In this document: positions 24,064 to 32,396 of the stretch, piece after piece
How positions within the stretch are numbered: the stretch's first letter is position 1
How the letters are laid out: every line of letters starts with the position of its first letter
Source of the DNA: an uncultured Eubacteriales bacterium
GTDB taxonomy: Bacteria; Bacillota; Clostridia; Christensenellales; Aristaeellaceae
Direction: 5' to 3'
DNA: 64,000 nucleotides
Assembly: GCA_902764915.1 (NCBI GenBank)
Contig: CACWXY010000004.1
Coordinates: 62,001-126,000 of the forward strand
Notes under the pieces: generated by a model
Seen by the model: only the letters and a program-made list of their open reading frames with translations
What the model was told of the DNA's origin: nothing
The model's database searches: none
Program-made: the position numbers and the translations under genes

Positions 24064-24581
24064 GTTATTCCCAGCGCACGTCCGGTTTCCCGCGCCACAT
24101 AGAACAGTACAAAACCAATGGCCAGTCCGAATGTATTGTGCATAACGTCATCCAGTTCCATAAGCCCCAGCCGGAAAATGTACTGTACGCACTCCGTGAC
24201 CAGGGAAAGCCCTATGCCATACATCCACGCTTTTCTTCCCAAGCCGCACAGTCCGCCCAGCAGAAGGCCCAGCGGCACATAGAGAAGAATATTGAGGACC
24301 ATCTCCCGGAAAAAACGGTAGCTTTGAAGGGTAAGCCTGCCGTCTTTCCACTGTACCGCGGCGCGCACTGTCCAGAAAAGCTCCAGATTGATCCGTCTTT
24401 CCGAGGCGGGCTGCCGCATAAGGAGCGTGATATAGGCATAAACCAGAAAGTACACGATGAGGGCGATGCCATAGATCCGGCGGGTAAACCGGTTCCGCTT
24501 CGCTTCCAGCCCGAGCACGGCAAGAAAGCCTGCCATCAGCAGGCACAGAAGAAGCGGCACGGACGACTGTCTTGCAAGCAT
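24045..24581 (-). CDS. VanZ-family membrane protein
   Basis: A 178-residue protein with four to five hydrophobic segments and VanZ family motifs: LNILLYVPLGLLLG, LVTECVQYIF and a final LDDVMHNTFGLAIG. VanZ was first described next to vancomycin/teicoplanin resistance genes, where it lowers teicoplanin susceptibility; most homologues have no known function. Nothing else here suggests glycopeptide resistance. The start ATG 24581 follows AAGGAGAGAGAAT; a longer frame to 24827 would overlap tcdA. It is divergent from tcdA and convergent with the NfnB-like gene. Confidence 0.85.
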   Translation of the reverse strand: MLARQSSVPLLLCLLMAGFLAVLGLEAKRNRFTRRIYGIALIVYFLVYAYITLLMRQPASERRINLELFWTVRAAVQWKDGRLTLQSYRFFREMVLNILLYVPLGLLLGGLCGLGRKAWMYGIGLSLVTECVQYIFRLGLMELDDVMHNTFGLAIGFVLFYVARETGRALGITKKSCV

Positions 24582-24682
24582 ATTCTCTCTCCTTTTCTCG
24601 CCTTTCCTGCTTTTTGTTTGTGAGGCCCATGATTTCATGGTATATTGAGCCCTGTTCCAATGAGGAATGGGAGGTATGTGGC

Positions 24683-25420
24683 ATGACAAACGCTTTTTCC
24701 CGGACACAGCTGGTGCTCGGTCCCCGCGCCATGCAGGCGCTGGCCGGTTCCCGCGTTGCCGTATTCGGTATTGGTGGTGTCGGCGGTTATGTGGTGGAAG
24801 CGCTGGCGCGTTCAGGCATCGGCGCACTGGACCTGGTGGATAATGACACGGTCTCCCTTACCAATCTGAACCGGCAGATCATCGCCCTGCACTCCACTAT
24901 CGGCCAGTACAAGGTCGACGTGGCAAAAGCGCGGGTATTGGACATTCATCCCGCGTGCCGCGTCACCGTCTCCCGAACCTTTTACATGCCGGAATCCGCG
25001 GATCAGTTCGACTTTACCCAGTATGACTATGTGGTTGACTGCGTCGATACCGTTACCGCCAAGATTCACCTGATCATGACAGCAAAGGAAGCCTGCGTGC
25101 CTGTCATCAGCAGCATGGGTGCCGGAAACAAGGTTGATCCCTCCGCCTTCCGCGTCGCGGATATCTATGACACCCAGGTATGTCCCCTGGCGCGCGTCAT
25201 GCGGCATGAGATGCGCAAACGCCATGTGGATCATCTCAAGGTCGTATATTCCACAGAGCCCGCCCTTGCGCCTATGTATACGCCGGAGGACGCGGAAGAA
25301 ACCGCCGCGCGGCGCGCGCTCCCGGGCTCCACTGCATTTGTGCCCTCCGCGGCCGGACTGCTGCTGGCATCGGAAGTCGTGAAGGATCTCACGCATTTTG
25401 ATCCCGCATGCCGCGCCTGA
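24683..25420 (+). CDS. tcdA: tRNA threonylcarbamoyladenosine dehydratase (TcdA/CsdL)
   Basis: A 245-residue E1/ThiF-fold enzyme that converts t6A at position 37 of tRNA to its cyclic form ct6A, using ATP to activate the carboxyl group. The Rossmann motif VFGIGGVGGYVVEALARSG is near residue 30, the NLNRQ block follows, and VVDCVDTVTAKIHLI carries the adenylation site. A cysteine lies in VISSMGAGNKVD-x region upstream (EACVPV). The start ATG 24683 follows GGGAGG by eight bases. It is monocistronic. Length and motifs match E. coli CsdL/TcdA well, so confidence is high. Confidence 0.9.
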   Translation: MTNAFSRTQLVLGPRAMQALAGSRVAVFGIGGVGGYVVEALARSGIGALDLVDNDTVSLTNLNRQIIALHSTIGQYKVDVAKARVLDIHPACRVTVSRTFYMPESADQFDFTQYDYVVDCVDTVTAKIHLIMTAKEACVPVISSMGAGNKVDPSAFRVADIYDTQVCPLARVMRHEMRKRHVDHLKVVYSTEPALAPMYTPEDAEETAARRALPGSTAFVPSAAGLLLASEVVKDLTHFDPACRA

Positions 25421-25437
25421 CCGGAACAGATTCGCAT

Positions 25438-25785
25438 TTACCCGTTCGTCTCCTTATCCGGCCGGTTCTCCATTCCCCATGTGCACAGCTGATCCAGCAC
25501 GCGCATCAGTGACTGTCCCCGTGCTGTGAGCGTATATTCCACCTTGGGCGGTATCTCCGGGTACATTTCCCTGTGGATCAGTCCGTCCCGCTCCAGTTCC
25601 TTCAGGTTCAGGCTCAGCGTCTTATCCGCGATTTTCCCCAGATAGCGCTGCATTTCATTGAATCGTACAGGCTCATACTCCATCAGGCAGTACAGGATCA
25701 CCGGCTTATACTTTCCCGCGATCAGGGAAAGCGTATAACTGTACCCGGTCTCCAGGAAATCTGCATTCTCAATGGTCTTGCTCAT
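25438..25785 (-). CDS. HxlR-family winged-helix transcriptional regulator
   Basis: A 115-residue MarR/HxlR-type DNA-binding protein. The winged helix is visible in YKPVILYCLMEYEPVRFNEM, then YLGKIADKTLSLNLKELERDGLI (recognition helix) and the wing EIPPKVEYTLTARGQSL. HxlR regulators commonly sense electrophiles or redox stress and control adjacent reductases. It is divergent from the flavin reductase-like gene at 25901, and two GTACYTGT repeats lie between them. The ATG follows GGAGGAAAGT. Confidence 0.88.
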   Translation of the reverse strand: MSKTIENADFLETGYSYTLSLIAGKYKPVILYCLMEYEPVRFNEMQRYLGKIADKTLSLNLKELERDGLIHREMYPEIPPKVEYTLTARGQSLMRVLDQLCTWGMENRPDKETNG

Positions 25786-25801
25786 ACTTTCCTCCAGGTT
25801 A

Positions 25802-25828
25802 GTACCTGTCTTTCATGCTGGTACTTGT
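25802..25828. promoter_or_regulatory. Direct repeat, possible HxlR operator
   Basis: GTACCTGT (25802-25809) and GTACTTGT (25821-25828) are direct repeats 19 bases apart in the short region between the regulator and the reductase gene. HxlR-type proteins often bind paired GTAC-type sites. Confidence 0.5.
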
Positions 25829-25900
25829 TTCTTTTCATGTGTCATGATACCCTTCCCTTGCCGGAAAGGCAATCTTACCGTGAAAGGATCCAATACAGTC

Positions 25901-26476
25901 ATGAAGAAAAATCTTGGTGTCGTACAGGCCGTTTTTCCCATGCCGGTTCTGATGGTCGCCGCCTATGACGAAGAAGGCCATGTCAATGTCATGAATGCCG
26001 CCTGGGGCATGATCTGCAACAGTGACAGAATCGCGCTGTTCATCGATGAAGACCACAAAACCACGCAGAATCTGCTCAGGACCCGCGCCTTTACTGTTGC
26101 CCTGGCCGATCGGGCGCATATGGACGTGGCGGACTTCTTCGGCATCGCCACCGGAAACAAGATGCCGGATAAGTTTGAACGAACCGGCTATCATGCCGTG
26201 AAGAGCACTTTTGTCAATGCGCCCGTGATCGAGGAATTCCCGGTTGTCATGGAATGCGAGCTGGCGGATGTGACATCGACAGACAGCTTCTACGCCATTG
26301 TCGGACGGATCGTCAATACCGCTGCGGAAGAGTCCGTACTCTCCGAGAACGGAAAGGTGGACCCCTCCAGGCTGAATGCGCTTCTGTTTGACCAGTTCCA
26401 GCACGGTTACTACGTGACCGGCGAGCAGGTCGGAAAAGCATGGCATGAAGGCGCACCGCTGATGAAAAAGGCATAA
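25901..26476 (+). CDS. Flavin reductase-like FMN-binding protein
   Basis: A 191-residue member of the flavin reductase/FMN-binding split-barrel family (Ferric reductase-like, FlaRed). The N-terminus MKKNLGVVQAVFPMPVLMVAAYDEEG is typical, and ALFIDEDHKTTQNLLRTRAFTVALA forms the FMN-phosphate binding loop. It probably binds FMN and reduces flavin or small quinone-like electrophiles with NAD(P)H. The divergent HxlR regulator supports a role in redox or electrophile response. ATG 25901 is preceded by AAAGGATCCAATACAGTC, a rather long spacing. The gene is followed by a bidirectional terminator. Confidence 0.85.
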   Translation: MKKNLGVVQAVFPMPVLMVAAYDEEGHVNVMNAAWGMICNSDRIALFIDEDHKTTQNLLRTRAFTVALADRAHMDVADFFGIATGNKMPDKFERTGYHAVKSTFVNAPVIEEFPVVMECELADVTSTDSFYAIVGRIVNTAAEESVLSENGKVDPSRLNALLFDQFQHGYYVTGEQVGKAWHEGAPLMKKA

Positions 26477-26477
26477 C

Positions 26478-26519
26478 CAAAACGCAGATCCCGTATGCCG
26501 CGGAGATCTGCGTTTTTTG
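26478..26519. terminator. Bidirectional terminator
   Basis: AACGCAGATC (26481-26490) and GATCTGCGTT (26505-26514) form a perfect ten-base stem with T tails on both strands. It separates the flavin reductase gene from the convergent ABC transporter operon. Confidence 0.9.
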
Positions 26520-27266
26520 TTATTGTCTTGCCTCCAGGATGGTCCGTATGAACTCCCTTGAGCGCTCGGCCTGAGGATGCGCAAAGAATTCCCGGCTCGG
26601 GCCGGACTCAATCACCACGCCGTTTTCCATGAACAGCACCTGATTGGACACATTCCGGGCAAAGTCCATTTCATGGGTAACGACCAGCATGGTCATGCCT
26701 TCCTCCGCCAGCTGACGCATGACGGCCAGCACTTCCCCGATCAGTTCCGGGTCCAGTGCACTGGTCGGCTCATCAAAGTAGATGATCTCCGGGTTCAGCG
26801 CCAGGCCTCTTGCGATAGCAACACGCTGCTGCTGTCCGCCGGAGAGCTGGGAAGGATAGCTGTTCAGCTTCTGCTCCATACCCACGCGCCGGAGCGCCGC
26901 AACCGCACGCGCCTCCGCCTCCGCTTTCGGCACATGGCTTCCCACTGTCAGTCCCAGCGTTACATTGTGAAGGACCGTCTTATTCAGAAACAGATTATAG
27001 TTCTGAAAAACAAACGCTGTCTTGGAGCGGACATGGGCGATCTCCCTGCGGGTGGCGCCATGCAGGTCAAAGGTTTCCCCATCGAATACAAGGGTCCCCC
27101 GGTCCGCACGCTCCAGGAAATTCAGGCATCGCAGAAATGTTGTCTTTCCGGATCCGCTGGGCCCGAGGATCGCAATCACATCCCCTTTGTTCACCGAAAG
27201 GCTGATCCCCTTGAGTATATCCTGTCCATCAAAATGCTTATGGACATCATGCACTTCCAGCATCAT
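26520..27266 (-). CDS. Polar amino-acid ABC transporter ATPase
   Basis: A 248-residue ATP-binding protein of the GlnQ/TcyN group that powers uptake of polar amino acids. Walker A is GPSGSGKTT, the signature is LSGGQQQR, Walker B is IIYFDEP and the switch His is in VVTHEMDFA. It is the last gene of the SBP-M20-permease-ATPase set. The start ATG 27266 is placed eight bases after GGGAGG, which sits at the end of the permease gene; ATG 27263 is an alternative. The context with cysE upstream suggests cystine or a related sulfur amino acid as substrate, but ATPases do not define specificity. Confidence 0.92.
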   Translation of the reverse strand: MMLEVHDVHKHFDGQDILKGISLSVNKGDVIAILGPSGSGKTTFLRCLNFLERADRGTLVFDGETFDLHGATRREIAHVRSKTAFVFQNYNLFLNKTVLHNVTLGLTVGSHVPKAEAEARAVAALRRVGMEQKLNSYPSQLSGGQQQRVAIARGLALNPEIIYFDEPTSALDPELIGEVLAVMRQLAEEGMTMLVVTHEMDFARNVSNQVLFMENGVVIESGPSREFFAHPQAERSREFIRTILEARQ

Positions 27267-27271
27267 GCCTC

Positions 27272-27937
27272 TCACCTCCCATATCCGGACAGCCGCTTCT
27301 CGCCCTTATGCTGCAGCCAGGTCAGCAGCGTACAGAAAGCCAGATAAATCGCGGCCACTTCACAGTACAGTCCCAGCGACTCGTATACACGTCCGTTGAT
27401 CACCTGGGCTTCACGGAACATTTCCGTTACGGTGATACTCGCTGCCAGAGAAGTTCCCTTGACCATGGAGATCAGTGAATTGGACAGGGCCGGGAATGCC
27501 GTGCGGAATGCCTGGGGCAATACAATATGCCCCATGATCTGCAGATAATTGAGGCCCACACAGTATCCGGCCTCCGTCTGTCCTCTGGATACGCTCTCCA
27601 ATGCGCCGCGCATGCTCTCCGCCATGTATGCGCCTTCATTGAATCCGAAGACCAGGACGGCCGCAGGGTATGCATCCAGAAGAACGCCCACGCTGGGAAG
27701 GCCATAGAAAACAAGATACAGCTGCACCAGAAGCGGCGTCCCGCGCACAATCCAGATATAGAACCGGCATACCTGCCGAAGGATACGGACATTGGCATAC
27801 TGAATCAGTGCCACCGTAACGGAAATCACCAGTGCCAGCGCAAAGGAGAGAATGGTCAGTGGAATCGTGACACGGATGCCGTATCCCAACAGCTTGGGAA
27901 ATGCATCCGCCATTACTTGCAAGGTTCTTTCAGTCAT
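27272..27937 (-). CDS. Polar amino-acid ABC transporter permease
   Basis: A 221-residue HisM/GlnP-type permease with about five membrane helices. The motif FIWIVRGTPLLVQLYL-like (IVRGTPLLVQLY) and the EAA-type loop GLNYLQIMGHIVLPQAFRTA are present and contact the ATPase. It starts inside the M20 hydrolase gene with a four-base overlap, so hydrolase and permease are translationally coupled. The ATPase follows within eight bases. Substrate is inferred only from neighbours. Confidence 0.92.
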   Translation of the reverse strand: MTERTLQVMADAFPKLLGYGIRVTIPLTILSFALALVISVTVALIQYANVRILRQVCRFYIWIVRGTPLLVQLYLVFYGLPSVGVLLDAYPAAVLVFGFNEGAYMAESMRGALESVSRGQTEAGYCVGLNYLQIMGHIVLPQAFRTAFPALSNSLISMVKGTSLAASITVTEMFREAQVINGRVYESLGLYCEVAAIYLAFCTLLTWLQHKGEKRLSGYGR

Positions 27938-29343
27938 GCTTTCTTATCCCTTTCCGCCACTGAAGTCGTTTCCATCATCCGAATCAGCACCCGGATTCCC
28001 TGAAGATAGGCGCGCACGAAAATGCGCTCATTGGTGCCATGAATGCCCTCGGCCGAGATTTCTTCCTCTTCCAGGAAAGGCCCGAACCGCATGACACAGC
28101 GGCAGAGTTCTTCATACCAGCGTGCATCCGTGGCACCGCGGTTCTGTGAGGGAATGAACAGCAGCCGATCAAAGTAATGCGAAAGCGTTTCGGTCAGCAT
28201 ACGGAATCCATAGGCATCCGGGTCCGATGGCACAGACGGCCCGATGGACTGGACATAATCTGCTTCCACGCCTTCCGGTACGCGCTCGCGGCAGTGGCGA
28301 AGCAGGCTTTCCGGCGTATCAGGCGGCGACAGACGGAAATTAATGACTGCCTCCATGTCCTGCGGCATCACATTCCCTGCCGGGGATCCCGGCGTAATCA
28401 TGGTGGGTGCCACGGTTGTCCTGATCTGATGATACAGGCTTTCCCTCTTCTGCATATAGGAAAGAATGTCTGCCTCATAGCGCGCCATATCCGTGACATA
28501 GGTGCGCATTGGTTCGGTGGTGATCCGGTCCGAAAGCAGCGTCAGTGTCCGGCGGACAGCCTCGGAAAGGTGCGCCTTGGGCGGATCGTCCACAATCCGG
28601 GCAATCGCCTGGCTGAGAAGTCCCAGGGACGTGCCATGGAACGGATTGGAGGCATGCCCGCCCTGGGAATGCACAAACAGCCGCATGTCAGCATAGCCCT
28701 TCTCATACATGCCGACAGTGCAGATCAGATGGCCCGGTGCTCCATAATCCGCCGCATCCATCACTTCACCGGCACCTTCATCCAGTACAAACTCCAGTTC
28801 CACACCCTCTGCGTGTAGTTTCTGTACGATGGCCCTGGCACCTCTTGAGCATGTTTCCTCGTCCTCGCCAAAAGCCAGGTACAGTGTTCTGGCAAACGTT
28901 TTTCCCTCAGACAGCAGATACTCCGCACTTTCCAGGATCCCAATGAGCATTTCCTTAATGTCCATACTGCCCCGGCCCCAGATATACCCGTCCGAGAGAT
29001 CTCCGGAAAACGGACCGTGAATCCAGTTTGCCTCCGTTCCCGGCACCACCGGCACCACATCCTGATGGGCCATGAAAAGACCGGGGCGCAGTGTCGGGTC
29101 TGTACCCGGAACGGTAATCAGAAGACTGTGACCTATGGTTTCCCAATGGGCTTTCTCCCGAAGGCAGGGATAGCTTTCCCGCAGATACGCCTGCATGGCG
29201 CACAGGGCTTCGTAGGGCATTGCATCCGGATCCAGGGAGCTTACCGTCGGAAAGCGCAGGGCCCCGCGCAGGTGTTCCACAGCGGCGTCCGCGGGAAAGG
29301 TGGGATAATCGTCTTCATGAATAAACAGCGATTGGTTTGTCAT
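27934..29343 (-). CDS. M20-family metallohydrolase (peptidase or deacylase)
   Basis: A 469-residue zinc-dependent M20 enzyme. Metal-binding and catalytic motifs are visible: FMAHQDVVPV with His and Asp, GRGSMDIKE, GEDEE with the catalytic Glu pair, and a C-terminal metal His in the terminal domain (GIHGTNE). The central dimerisation domain lies at about 215-335. M20 proteins cleave peptides or N-acyl amino acids; in Bacillus, sulfur-scavenging operons combine such a deacylase with a cystine-type ABC transporter. Here it lies between binding protein and permease and overlaps the permease by four bases, a strong sign that its product or substrate is transported. An intercistronic stem-loop precedes it. 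Confidence 0.88.
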   Translation of the reverse strand: MTNQSLFIHEDDYPTFPADAAVEHLRGALRFPTVSSLDPDAMPYEALCAMQAYLRESYPCLREKAHWETIGHSLLITVPGTDPTLRPGLFMAHQDVVPVVPGTEANWIHGPFSGDLSDGYIWGRGSMDIKEMLIGILESAEYLLSEGKTFARTLYLAFGEDEETCSRGARAIVQKLHAEGVELEFVLDEGAGEVMDAADYGAPGHLICTVGMYEKGYADMRLFVHSQGGHASNPFHGTSLGLLSQAIARIVDDPPKAHLSEAVRRTLTLLSDRITTEPMRTYVTDMARYEADILSYMQKRESLYHQIRTTVAPTMITPGSPAGNVMPQDMEAVINFRLSPPDTPESLLRHCRERVPEGVEADYVQSIGPSVPSDPDAYGFRMLTETLSHYFDRLLFIPSQNRGATDARWYEELCRCVMRFGPFLEEEEISAEGIHGTNERIFVRAYLQGIRVLIRMMETTSVAERDKKA

Positions 29344-29356
29344 TTTTACACCGGTA

Positions 29357-29388
29357 AAGCCACAGGGGCAGCATCACCCCTGTGGCTT
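29357..29388 (-). terminator. Intercistronic stem-loop between binding protein and M20 gene
   Basis: AAGCCACAGGGG and CCCCTGTGGCTT form a perfect twelve-base stem. On the minus strand only three T residues follow, so it is more likely a leaky terminator or an mRNA-stabilising structure that leaves more binding-protein mRNA than transporter mRNA. Confidence 0.7.
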
Positions 29389-29410
29389 CCTTTTCAATTT
29401 CAGTCCTGTA

Positions 29411-30199
29411 TCAGTCTTCCTGTGTCAGGTCCATCCCGAAATACTTCTCGGAGATGGCAGCCAGACGCCCGTCCTCCCGGGCCGCATCCAGGATCGCGTT
29501 CACCGCTTCCACCAGTGTATCTGTGTCCTCTCCCTTGCGGAAGGGGAATACCACCGGGTCCCCGCTCAATACCTGTACCACCTTAATGCCGGCATTCGGA
29601 TGTGCGCTGAGATAATCCTCAATGGAAACCTGGGCATTGATGGTTGCGTCCACACGTCCCTGCTCCAGAAGCAGAACCGTTTCCGCCAGTGTATCCACAG
29701 CCGTCAGGGTAGCCCCGTAGGATTCCGCCAGAGCCGCATAGGTCGAGGAAGCCGAATTGGCAGTCTTCTTGCCCTTCAGGTCTTCCACGGTCTTGATGTC
29801 CTCATTGTCCTTGCCCACCACCAGCACCTTATGGGTATAGACATAGGGCGTGGAGAACGCATACTTTTCTGCGCGCTCTTCCGTATACCCCACACCGTTG
29901 CAGGCAATATCGAAACGGCCGGCATCCACACCCGCCAGGATGGAATCCCAGGCAGTCTCCTGGAATTCAGGCTCCACGCCCAGGCCTTCCGCAATCAGCG
30001 TACCGATTTCCACATCCAGTCCAACCAGTTTGTCATCCTCGTCATGGTACGTCCAGGGCGCCCAGTCGCCTTCCGTGGCAATCACCAGCGTGCCGCGCTC
30101 CTGAATCTGGGAGAGCAGATCGCCTTCCGCCAGTGCGCTTCCTGCAACCGCAAGAACCAGTACCAGTGCCAGGATCAAAAGCATCTTCTTCATTATCAT
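29411..30199 (-). CDS. Extracellular substrate-binding protein, polar amino acids
   Basis: A 262-residue family 3 solute-binding protein. After the signal peptide (MLLILALVLVLAVAGSALA) the mature domain starts with GTLVIATEGDWAPWTYHDED and shows the typical blocks LVGLDVEIG, WDSILAGVDAGRFDIACNG and ALAESYGATL. Binding proteins deliver amino acids to the permease. Notably, no cysteine follows the signal, so the usual lipoprotein anchor of Gram-positive binding proteins is absent; the start cannot be moved to create one. Two in-frame starts (30199 and 30193) follow GAGAGGAGTCG; the first is kept. A dedicated promoter lies upstream, and cysE precedes it on the same strand. Confidence 0.92.
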   Translation of the reverse strand: MIMKKMLLILALVLVLAVAGSALAEGDLLSQIQERGTLVIATEGDWAPWTYHDEDDKLVGLDVEIGTLIAEGLGVEPEFQETAWDSILAGVDAGRFDIACNGVGYTEERAEKYAFSTPYVYTHKVLVVGKDNEDIKTVEDLKGKKTANSASSTYAALAESYGATLTAVDTLAETVLLLEQGRVDATINAQVSIEDYLSAHPNAGIKVVQVLSGDPVVFPFRKGEDTDTLVEAVNAILDAAREDGRLAAISEKYFGMDLTQED

Positions 30200-30309
30200 C
30201 GACTCCTCTCATTGCGCTATGTTTTCGGGTGATGATTGGCCCGAGAACCTTCCCTTGCATCGTTTCCCTGTATTCCGATCAAAATACTCGGGATTCAGAG
30301 CAACAGATT

Positions 30310-30343
30310 GCCTTTCAGCGAACAGACTATATCACTGAAAGGC
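30310..30343. promoter_or_regulatory. Palindrome over the binding-protein promoter
   Basis: GCCTTTCAG (30310-30318) and CTGAAAGGC (30335-30343) are perfect nine-base arms around a 16-base spacer that contains the -10 box of the promoter. This is a likely repressor site. Confidence 0.6.
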
Positions 30344-30354
30344 GGATGTGTAAA
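30326..30354 (-). promoter_or_regulatory. Promoter of the binding protein-M20-ABC operon
   Basis: On the minus strand TTTACA (30349-30354) and TATAGT (30326-30331) are separated by 17 bases. A leader of about 120 bases follows and contains a short TCGGG/CCCGA hairpin. Confidence 0.65.
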
Positions 30355-30388
30355 TGATGAATTTTTTATCTTCCGCGATTGCTTTTCC

Positions 30389-31039
30389 CTATAGCCCGCT
30401 GGCACTCTGACCATCATGCTGTGTGGAGAACTCCATGGAGGTCACGCGCTTTTCCAGGGCAGCCAGCTTGGCTTCCACCACGTCCGGAATATCCTGCTGA
30501 TTCAGATCATCACTGGGCACGATCTTGTCACCGTTTACGCGCACCACTATGGCCGGCACGCCTGCGGCCGTAACATTGGCCGGCAGACCCCGCAGCACGA
30601 CAGATCCCGCGGCAATGCGTGTATTGTTTCCCACAACCACAGGGCCAAGAATCTTGGCGCCTGCCCCGATGAGCACATTGTCCCCGATCGTCGGATGCCT
30701 TTTGCCGGTATCCTTGCCGGTGCCGCCCAGAGTCACCTGATGATAGATCGTGCAGTTATTCCCGATTTCGGCTGTCTCTCCGATCACAATCCCCATGCCA
30801 TGATCAATGAACAGGCCTTCGCCGATCGTGGCCCCCGGATGAATCTCAATCCCGGTCTTATGCCGTCCGCGCTGGGAAACATACCGGGCCAGGAAAAAGC
30901 AGCGGTGCAGATACAGCCAGTGTGCCAGCCGGTGGTGTACCAGAATCCGGAACCCCGGATAAAGAAAGACCACTTCCCATACGGAGCGCGCCGCCGGATC
31001 CTTCTTCTGTATATTCTTTGCATCCTTCCAAAGCCCCAT
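30389..31039 (-). CDS. cysE: Serine O-acetyltransferase
   Basis: A 216-residue CysE that acetylates L-serine with acetyl-CoA, the first step of cysteine biosynthesis. It shows the conserved [26 protein letters not shown] entry (split here for length), then [23 protein letters not shown] and the left-handed beta-helix of hexapeptide repeats, with the GGTGKD loop. A tail of 35 residues follows the helix. The start ATG 31039 follows GGGAGGAAACC; the frame upstream has no good signal. Directly downstream on the same strand comes the amino-acid transporter operon, suggesting joint sulfur amino-acid supply. No cysK is in the window. Confidence 0.93.
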   Translation of the reverse strand: MGLWKDAKNIQKKDPAARSVWEVVFLYPGFRILVHHRLAHWLYLHRCFFLARYVSQRGRHKTGIEIHPGATIGEGLFIDHGMGIVIGETAEIGNNCTIYHQVTLGGTGKDTGKRHPTIGDNVLIGAGAKILGPVVVGNNTRIAAGSVVLRGLPANVTAAGVPAIVVRVNGDKIVPSDDLNQQDIPDVVEAKLAALEKRVTSMEFSTQHDGQSASGL

Positions 31040-31470
31040 GGTTTCCTCCCTTTGCCGTCTGCATGACGAAGGCAATATAGCGAAAGCCCTGCGCCATGTC
31101 AAGGAATGCGCTGCATTTTCCCTGTATTCGCAGCGGAAATGCCGTGCCGTCTGCCGCGTCTGCGCACAGACGCATTCCACCAGCTTCCAGGCAGTTCTGT
31201 CCGCAGTCGCTGACGAATCAGATGCACCCATGCGCGCATTCCCGACAGGGACGCATACCAGACTGCATCCGTCCACGCAGAAGATCGGCGGCATTTTTCG
31301 TCTCTTCCTCTATCCTGGCGTTCTGTTTTCATGGTATCATGCTTTCTGTATCCATCCCGCTCCGCTTTTTCATCAAACTTTCATCCAGCCCATGGAATTG
31401 TTCATTTTTCCGTCACAATCTCCCCGCACAATGCTTTGTGTGAAATGCACGTCGAATGGAGGTTATCCCT
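31040..31470. other. Intergenic region between divergent genes
   Basis: This 430-base region should hold promoters for cysE and for the flavodoxin operon. Candidate -10 elements (TATCAT near 31334) lack convincing -35 partners. No riboswitch, T-box or coding sequence was recognised. Confidence 0.4.
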
Positions 31471-31980
31471 GTGAAGCTCTGCATTGCCTATTACAGTCCC
31501 GGAGAGAATACACAGAAGCTTGCCTTTTCGGTAGCCGGAAAACTGCCGCATCTGTCCCCCGTACTGGTGGACCTGGAATATGAAAGCCTTCCCACAGACT
31601 GCGATCATTACCTGATCGGTTTCGGGGTCCGGCGCAACGCCTGCCCCATGCAGGTCCTGGAATCGCTCGCGCTTCTTCCTCCTTCCCGGGTTGCCTTCTT
31701 TGTCACCGCCGCCCTGGGAAAGAACGATGCCTATGAGGCGCTTCTGACCCGTCAGATCCAGGCATTCCTTCCTGAACACACAGCGCTTCTGGGCCTGCAT
31801 CAGTGTGCCGGCGCCCTGAGCCAGGAAGGCAGGGCCTATTTTGAGGATCAGCTGCGGACCCTGAACCAGCCGGAACTGTACGAGAAAGTTGTCAGAGAAT
31901 GCTATGGGCATCCGGACGAGAATGACATTCAAAGCCTGATTGCCTTCTGCAGAGTATGGCTCGAGGAGGAAAACACATGA
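31471..31980 (+). CDS. Flavodoxin-like protein
   Basis: A 169-residue protein with a flavodoxin fold. It starts MKLCIAYYSPGENTQKLA, where SPGENTQ takes the place of the FMN phosphate-binding loop (T/S-x-T-G-x-T), followed by PTDCDHYLIGFG. The FMN loop is unusual, so binding is likely but not certain. A GTG at 31471 is the best start because GGAGG lies eight bases upstream; the earlier ATG at 31456 is itself part of that site. It is the first gene of a tight group with a zinc-ribbon membrane protein, DUF5685 and a J-domain protein. Confidence 0.75.
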   Translation: MKLCIAYYSPGENTQKLAFSVAGKLPHLSPVLVDLEYESLPTDCDHYLIGFGVRRNACPMQVLESLALLPPSRVAFFVTAALGKNDAYEALLTRQIQAFLPEHTALLGLHQCAGALSQEGRAYFEDQLRTLNQPELYEKVVRECYGHPDENDIQSLIAFCRVWLEEENT

Positions 31981-32393
31981 AATCATTATTCGAAAAGCTG
32001 CGTGCACGTCTGTCCGCTTTCATGATCGGACGCAACGGTCCGGACCATCTGAGCCTGGCACTGCTGATCGGATGTCTGCTGCTGCAGATACTTGGCTCCA
32101 TTACGCGAATGGCTCTGTTTCTGGATCTGAGCCTTCTGCTCATGGTTTACCTCATCTATCGCATGCTCTCCCGGAACCTGACCAGACGGCAGGAAGAAAA
32201 CCGGAAGTTCCTCGCCTTTCTGACTGCGCAGCGCAAGGCTTATGATCAGTGGAAGCTGCGCATGTCCCGACGCAGGGAATACAAGTATTTCCGCTGTCCC
32301 AAGTGCCATTCGCTGATGCGCATGAAGCGCGGCGAAGGTGAAAAGGAGATCCACTGCCCCAAGTGTCAGCATACATTCAAGAAGAAGGCGTAA
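31977..32393 (+). CDS. Membrane protein with C-terminal zinc ribbon
   Basis: A 138-residue protein that starts at an ATGA overlap with the flavodoxin-like gene. Residues about 25-65 form two membrane segments (LSLALLIGCLLLQILGS and LFLDLSLLLMVYLIY), followed by a basic helical linker. The C-terminal 30 residues form a zinc ribbon with two CPKC knuckles (RCPKCHSL and HCPKCQHT). Such proteins are common and uncharacterised in Clostridia. The coupling with a flavodoxin and a J-domain protein may point to folding or cluster delivery, but this is inference only. Confidence 0.8.
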   Translation: MKSLFEKLRARLSAFMIGRNGPDHLSLALLIGCLLLQILGSITRMALFLDLSLLLMVYLIYRMLSRNLTRRQEENRKFLAFLTAQRKAYDQWKLRMSRRREYKYFRCPKCHSLMRMKRGEGEKEIHCPKCQHTFKKKA

Positions 32394-32396
32394 ACC

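Noticed and set aside
24045..24581. VanZ-like gene as a sign of glycopeptide resistance
   Set aside because: There are no vanA, vanH, vanX, vanR or vanS genes nearby; VanZ homologues are common in sensitive bacteria.
30200..30330. Leader of the binding protein considered as a riboswitch or T-box
   Set aside because: Too short, without the conserved T-box GGN-binding sequence or any known aptamer core; only simple hairpins are visible.
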